Part shown: positions 24,618-27,436 of the stretch, piece after piece
How the letters are laid out: the number at the start of each line of letters is the position of its first letter
How positions within the stretch are numbered: the stretch's first letter is position 1
From: CAYUNA01 sp047629355
GTDB lineage: Bacteria > Bacteroidota > Bacteroidia > Chitinophagales > Saprospiraceae
DNA length: 27,436 nucleotides
Direction of reading: 5' to 3'
Assembly (NCBI GenBank): GCA_047629355.1
Contig: JBLHWU010000066.1
Coordinates: 1-27,436, forward strand
Made by a program: the position numbers and the translations under genes
Notes under the pieces: model-generated
What the model saw: only the letters and a program-made list of their open reading frames with translations
Databases searched by the model: none
What the model was told of the DNA's origin: nothing

Positions 24618-25418
24618 TTACTGAACAATCAGTTTTCTTATCGAATCTGAGTTCTGTGTATTTAAACGATAAAAGTAAGTCCCTGCAGCAGGAAAAACAC
24701 TTCTATCAATACTGACAGAATGTTCGCCACTACCTAAAGTCGCTACTTTTTCAAAAATCATCTTTCCGGTATAATTATATATACTTAAATGAGTATTGCT
24801 GTGATTTTTCAGAGAAAACCGGATATTCGTCTCTTTATTGAATGGATTAGGATTGTTTTGGAATAGGGTAAAATCTTGGGTTTCTGACTCTGAGGTTGAA
24901 TTAGTACCGACGGTAACGGTACCGTTATTAATTTCGATTTGGTCATCGGGGATTGCCATTCCATCGGCATCTCCTACTTCAATTATTAAGGGTGGATTGT
25001 CATCAGGACAAGAAGCAACTTCTATGTCTGTTGATTCACCCAATGCACCTATTACATCAAAAACGATGGTAAAAATAATTGTTCCATCATCTAAAGTGGT
25101 CGCATCGTTAAACCAGCTATAGCGTAATTTCCCTTCACCCAATTGAGCAAAACCAAAGTTAAAATTGTTGGTCATACTATTGGTTAAGTCATCCAATCCG
25201 AAGTTTCGGAGGTCGCGGTAAGTTACCACATCAGGATTCCAACGTAGTGCAAATTGCATTGCACTTAATTCCGTATAATTTTCGACAATGATGTCGATTT
25301 CAACGGTATCACCAGTCATTGCGCCATCGCTACTTGCTGAAATCGTAACTTGAGCAGATAAAGATGTGGTTAACAATAGGGATACTAATAATCCAAAAAA
25401 CAAATTTAATTTTCTCAT
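24618..25418 (-). CDS. Secreted single-cohesin protein with type A T9SS sorting domain
   Basis: A 266-residue protein. The start MRKLNLFFGLL (25418) gives a signal peptide (about 1-22, ending SLSAQ); MYMRKL at 25424 is an alternative, and a longer form from 25475 is unlikely. Residues about 23-172 form one cohesin-like module very close in pattern to the A modules of the giant adhesin: VENYTELSAMQFALRWNPD, LRYSWFNDATTLDDGTIIFTIVFDVIG, then IIEVGDADGMAIP and NNGTVTV. A Ser/Thr/Glu linker follows, then a type A sorting domain (182-266; FQNNPNPFNKETNIRFSL to YFYRLNTQNSDSIRKLIVQ). It lies 478 bp upstream of the giant gene on the same strand, with a palindromic repeat between. The role is not known; it may be a surface partner or a relative of the source module of the giant protein. 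Confidence 0.92.
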   Translation of the reverse strand: MRKLNLFFGLLVSLLLTTSLSAQVTISASSDGAMTGDTVEIDIIVENYTELSAMQFALRWNPDVVTYRDLRNFGLDDLTNSMTNNFNFGFAQLGEGKLRYSWFNDATTLDDGTIIFTIVFDVIGALGESTDIEVASCPDDNPPLIIEVGDADGMAIPDDQIEINNGTVTVGTNSTSESETQDFTLFQNNPNPFNKETNIRFSLKNHSNTHLSIYNYTGKMIFEKVATLGSGEHSVSIDRSVFPAAGTYFYRLNTQNSDSIRKLIVQ

Positions 25419-25761
25419 ATACATTAATATACAAGTAGCTTGCCAAACTAATTTTGATTCATTCAAACTTCTCAAAAGAGCCTCAAAAGAGGGAGGAAAT
25501 ACTCAAATTTGATTGCAAAAAATTTGTCACAAACCACTTTTAGAATTATGATTCTAAGTTGTGATTTAATTATTTCAGAAAGTTGGCGATTCTCCCAGGT
25601 CATTATAAAGTAGTTGACTGCAAATAAACGAGATTTTTAGACCTTACTATTTTCCGTTTAAGAAATTTAAAAACTCCTCCAATAGAAGGAACTATTAAAG
25701 AACTTTTTAAACAAAAAATATTGGCTGTCAAAAATTTCGTTTATTCAAAGTCATCTACTTA
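25419..25761. other. Intergenic region upstream of the single-cohesin gene
   Basis: AT-rich with no gene. No consensus promoter was recognised for the minus-strand gene. Small A/T palindromes such as AGAATTATGATTCT (25542-25555) are present, of unknown meaning. Confidence 0.35.
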
Positions 25762-25806
25762 GCAGATTGGCAGTAAGCGGAACTTAATCCACTTACTGCC
25801 GTCTGC
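25762..25806. other. Long GC-rich hairpin downstream of the dockerin/cohesin gene
   Basis: GGCAGTAAG (25769-25777) pairs with CTTACTGCC (25792-25800), extended outward by GCAGA/TCTGC and inward by GGA/TCC. The stem is strong but no T-run follows on the minus strand. It may be a terminator-like or mRNA-end structure. Confidence 0.55.
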
Positions 25807-25836
25807 AATAATTCTTTATTTCAAAACTTCTTCTAA

Positions 25837-25935
25837 AGAAGTCAGAGGTCAGACCGCTTCGCTGTCAGAAGTCAGAGAGTTCATAATTGAACCTTCTGAC
25901 ATCTGACAATGAAATGGTCTGACTTCTGTCCTCTG
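25837..25935. repeat. GTCAGA-word palindrome, family 2, copy B
   Basis: The left arm is AGAAGTCAGAGGTCAGAC (from 25837), with TGTCAGAAGTCAGAG further in. The right arm (to 25935) is its near inverse, and the loop carries GTTCATAATTGAAC. It starts 6 nt after the stop codon of the gene ending at 25942, the same placement as copy A. Confidence 0.85.
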
Positions 25936-25941
25936 AAATGA

Positions 25942-27436
25942 TTACTTAGTTGCAACCATTTTCTTAGTAGCAGTTTCGTTAGCAGTTGCTATCGTGTAGT
26001 ACATTACACCAGTTGATGGCAATCCGTTTACAACAACATTGTTGTAACCTTTAGTACCGTCAATTTGGATTACGTTCAATACTCGACCAGAAACATCAGC
26101 AATTGTCAAAGTAGCAGCACCTTCTTCAACCATGTTGAAACCGATAGTAGTTTCGCCATTGAATGGGTTAGGTGTGTTTTGGTACAATTCGAATGTTGCA
26201 ACAGCAGTTGAGTTGAAGTTCAACTCAACGTTCAACAATTCGTTGTTCGTGTTGTAAGCTTCAGCAGCAGTATATCGAGAGTTAATGTTCAATGCTTCGC
26301 TCAACATTACGTCAGCGTTAGCAGTGAAAGTCATAGAGAATGCAGCATCGTTAGATGTAGCTTCACCATTCCAGCTTGCAGTGATTGCACGCTCATTCAA
26401 CATTGCGAAACCGAAGTTATCTTCAGTTGCAGTACCTTCATTCAAAGAAACAAAGTTCAACGCATTGTTGAAGTTCATTGTAAATTGGTATCCTTCAACA
26501 GCTTCAACAGTAGTGAAGTCAACAGTGAAAGTTTCACCAGCTTGAACCATACGGTCGTTAGCAGCAATTGTCATTGTTCCAGCAGAACGGTCATCAGCAC
26601 CTAACAAGTTGTTAGAAGTAGCAGCAGAACCATTTACGTCACCAACTTTGATTGCAACGAAGTCAGCATCCAATACATCAGCGTCGATGTTATTGATGTT
26701 TACAACTTCAGGGAAGCTTGTAGCCCAAGGGTTAGTTGAGTTAGCGAAAATGAAGTCTTTGTCAACAAATCTCCAAGAAGTGTTGTTAGCAAATTCAGTA
26801 TCAATCAACAAAATCAATTTACGGATTTGAACTAAGTCCAAAGTAGTAATCGTCTGAGAGTTGTTTGCGTCAGCAGCAATCATTTTATATGGAGAATCCA
26901 AAGTTTGAGTTCCCAAAATGTGCTTGCTAATTACTACCAAGTCAAAAGTAGATACGCCATTTGCATGGTTGTCATCTTTTGAAGGAGTGATAGTTACATC
27001 AGAACCGTTTGGTACACCAAATGTGAAGTTACCGTCAGCATCAGTTGTTACCATACCGTTAGATTGTCCACTCATTTCAACAGTTACATTTTCTACAGAA
27101 GCGTTAACTTCGTTAGCGATTGCACCGTTAGCAGCTACTAATGGAGCACCTGGACATTGTCCTTGGTTAGCCTGAATAATTACGAAAGTTTCGCAATAGT
27201 CTTGGTTACCAGCAGCATCAGTTACCCACAATTGAACAATATTCTCACCTACGTTATCGCAGTTGTAAGTTGCTCCGATATCGTTAATGTCAGCAGAGAA
27301 GCTCAATTTAACACCACCTGGGCAGTTGTCATAAGAACCTAAGTCTAAATCAGAAGCCCATAGTTCAACCATTGGCTCGAAAGTAGTATTGTTCGGATCG
27401 TTGATAGCCATCAATTCCAATACCAAACCGTCTTTA
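25942..27436 (-). CDS. Secreted dockerin- and cohesin-type protein, type A T9SS sorting domain (5' end off the window)
   Basis: The reading frame is open to the right edge (498 codons seen), so the N-terminus is missing; an apparent TTG start at 27426 is not real. In order: an HYR-like domain ending NIVQLWVTDAAGNQDYCETF; a carboxypeptidase-regulatory-like segment (VEMSGQSNGMVTTDADGNFTF); two dockerin-type loops, DDNHANGVSTFD and DANNSQTITTLD (the latter at 26836-26871), each followed by a helix-like LVVISKHILG or LVQIRKLIL; a Saprospiraceae-type WRFVDKDFIF stretch; a cohesin-like module (about 26215-26580; VEGYQFTMNFNNALNFVSLNEG); and a type A sorting domain (YQNTPNPFNGETTIGF to the end). Codon use is as biased as in atpD, suggesting high expression. 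A GTCAGA palindrome follows the stop. Confidence 0.92.
   Translation of the reverse strand, partial: KDGLVLELMAINDPNNTTFEPMVELWASDLDLGSYDNCPGGVKLSFSADINDIGATYNCDNVGENIVQLWVTDAAGNQDYCETFVIIQANQGQCPGAPLVAANGAIANEVNASVENVTVEMSGQSNGMVTTDADGNFTFGVPNGSDVTITPSKDDNHANGVSTFDLVVISKHILGTQTLDSPYKMIAADANNSQTITTLDLVQIRKLILLIDTEFANNTSWRFVDKDFIFANSTNPWATSFPEVVNINNIDADVLDADFVAIKVGDVNGSAATSNNLLGADDRSAGTMTIAANDRMVQAGETFTVDFTTVEAVEGYQFTMNFNNALNFVSLNEGTATEDNFGFAMLNERAITASWNGEATSNDAAFSMTFTANADVMLSEALNINSRYTAAEAYNTNNELLNVELNFNSTAVATFELYQNTPNPFNGETTIGFNMVEEGAATLTIADVSGRVLNVIQIDGTKGYNNVVVNGLPSTGVMYYTIATANETATKKMVATK

Noticed and set aside
1..27436. tRNA genes in intergenic regions
   Set aside because: No cloverleaf-like segment with a recognisable T-loop (GTTCRA context) and acceptor stem was found on either strand by eye.

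Overview
The window looks like a chromosomal segment of a Bacteroidota bacterium, most likely of the Saprospiraceae/Saprospiria lineage. The reasons are Bacteroidota-type promoters (TTTG, a spacer of 19-20, then TAnnTTTG), type IX secretion (T9SS) sorting domains, a PorP/SprF protein, a DUF6089-like outer-membrane protein, an atpD-atpC pair apart from the other ATP synthase genes, and a Saprospiraceae-type surface architecture of dockerin, cohesin and SprB-like modules. The assignment is inferred from gene content; no marker phylogeny was run.

Layout. 1-409: no protein gene; on the minus strand there are two tandem strong promoters and a conserved-looking leader that probably feeds an rRNA operon just beyond the left edge. 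649-4183 (minus): rnhB, a subtilisin-like protease with a SPOR domain, and an ECF sigma factor. 4855-6699 (plus): a small XRE regulator and an orphan RND-type periplasmic adaptor lipoprotein. 7354-8464 (minus): a secreted dockerin-type protein broken by one extra T in a homopolymer. 8712-10320 (plus): a decayed gene, interrupted by a 185-bp IS66-like miniature element with intact 8-bp target duplications and carrying three further stops. 10388-13489 (minus): a GatB/YqeY-family protein, pyruvate kinase and an outer-membrane beta-barrel. 13992-15917 (plus): atpD and atpC. 16422-27436 (minus): a surface-protein region with a PorP/SprF protein, a 2214-residue SprB-like adhesin (eight cohesin-like modules, about twelve SprB-type repeats, type B sorting domain), a single-cohesin secreted protein, and a protein cut by the right edge that carries a dockerin pair, a cohesin-like module and a type A sorting domain.

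The most interesting theme is this surface system. A giant cohesin-array adhesin sits next to a SprF-like partner, as sprB sits next to sprF in gliding Flavobacterium. A stand-alone copy of its cohesin module lies directly upstream, and dockerin-bearing secreted proteins occur at 7.4-8.5 kb and at the right edge. Whether these cohesins and dockerins bind one another is not shown by sequence.

The second theme is intergenic repeats. There are at least two dispersed palindromic families: one of three copies bounded by GGAACGCGAA-type ends, with a compensatory base-pair change between copies, and one made of GTCAGA words placed 5-6 nt after stop codons. There are also single-copy palindromes between atpD and atpC, at 16342-16401 and at 7145-7257, and the IS66-like element. 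No tRNA, CRISPR array or intact transposase was found.
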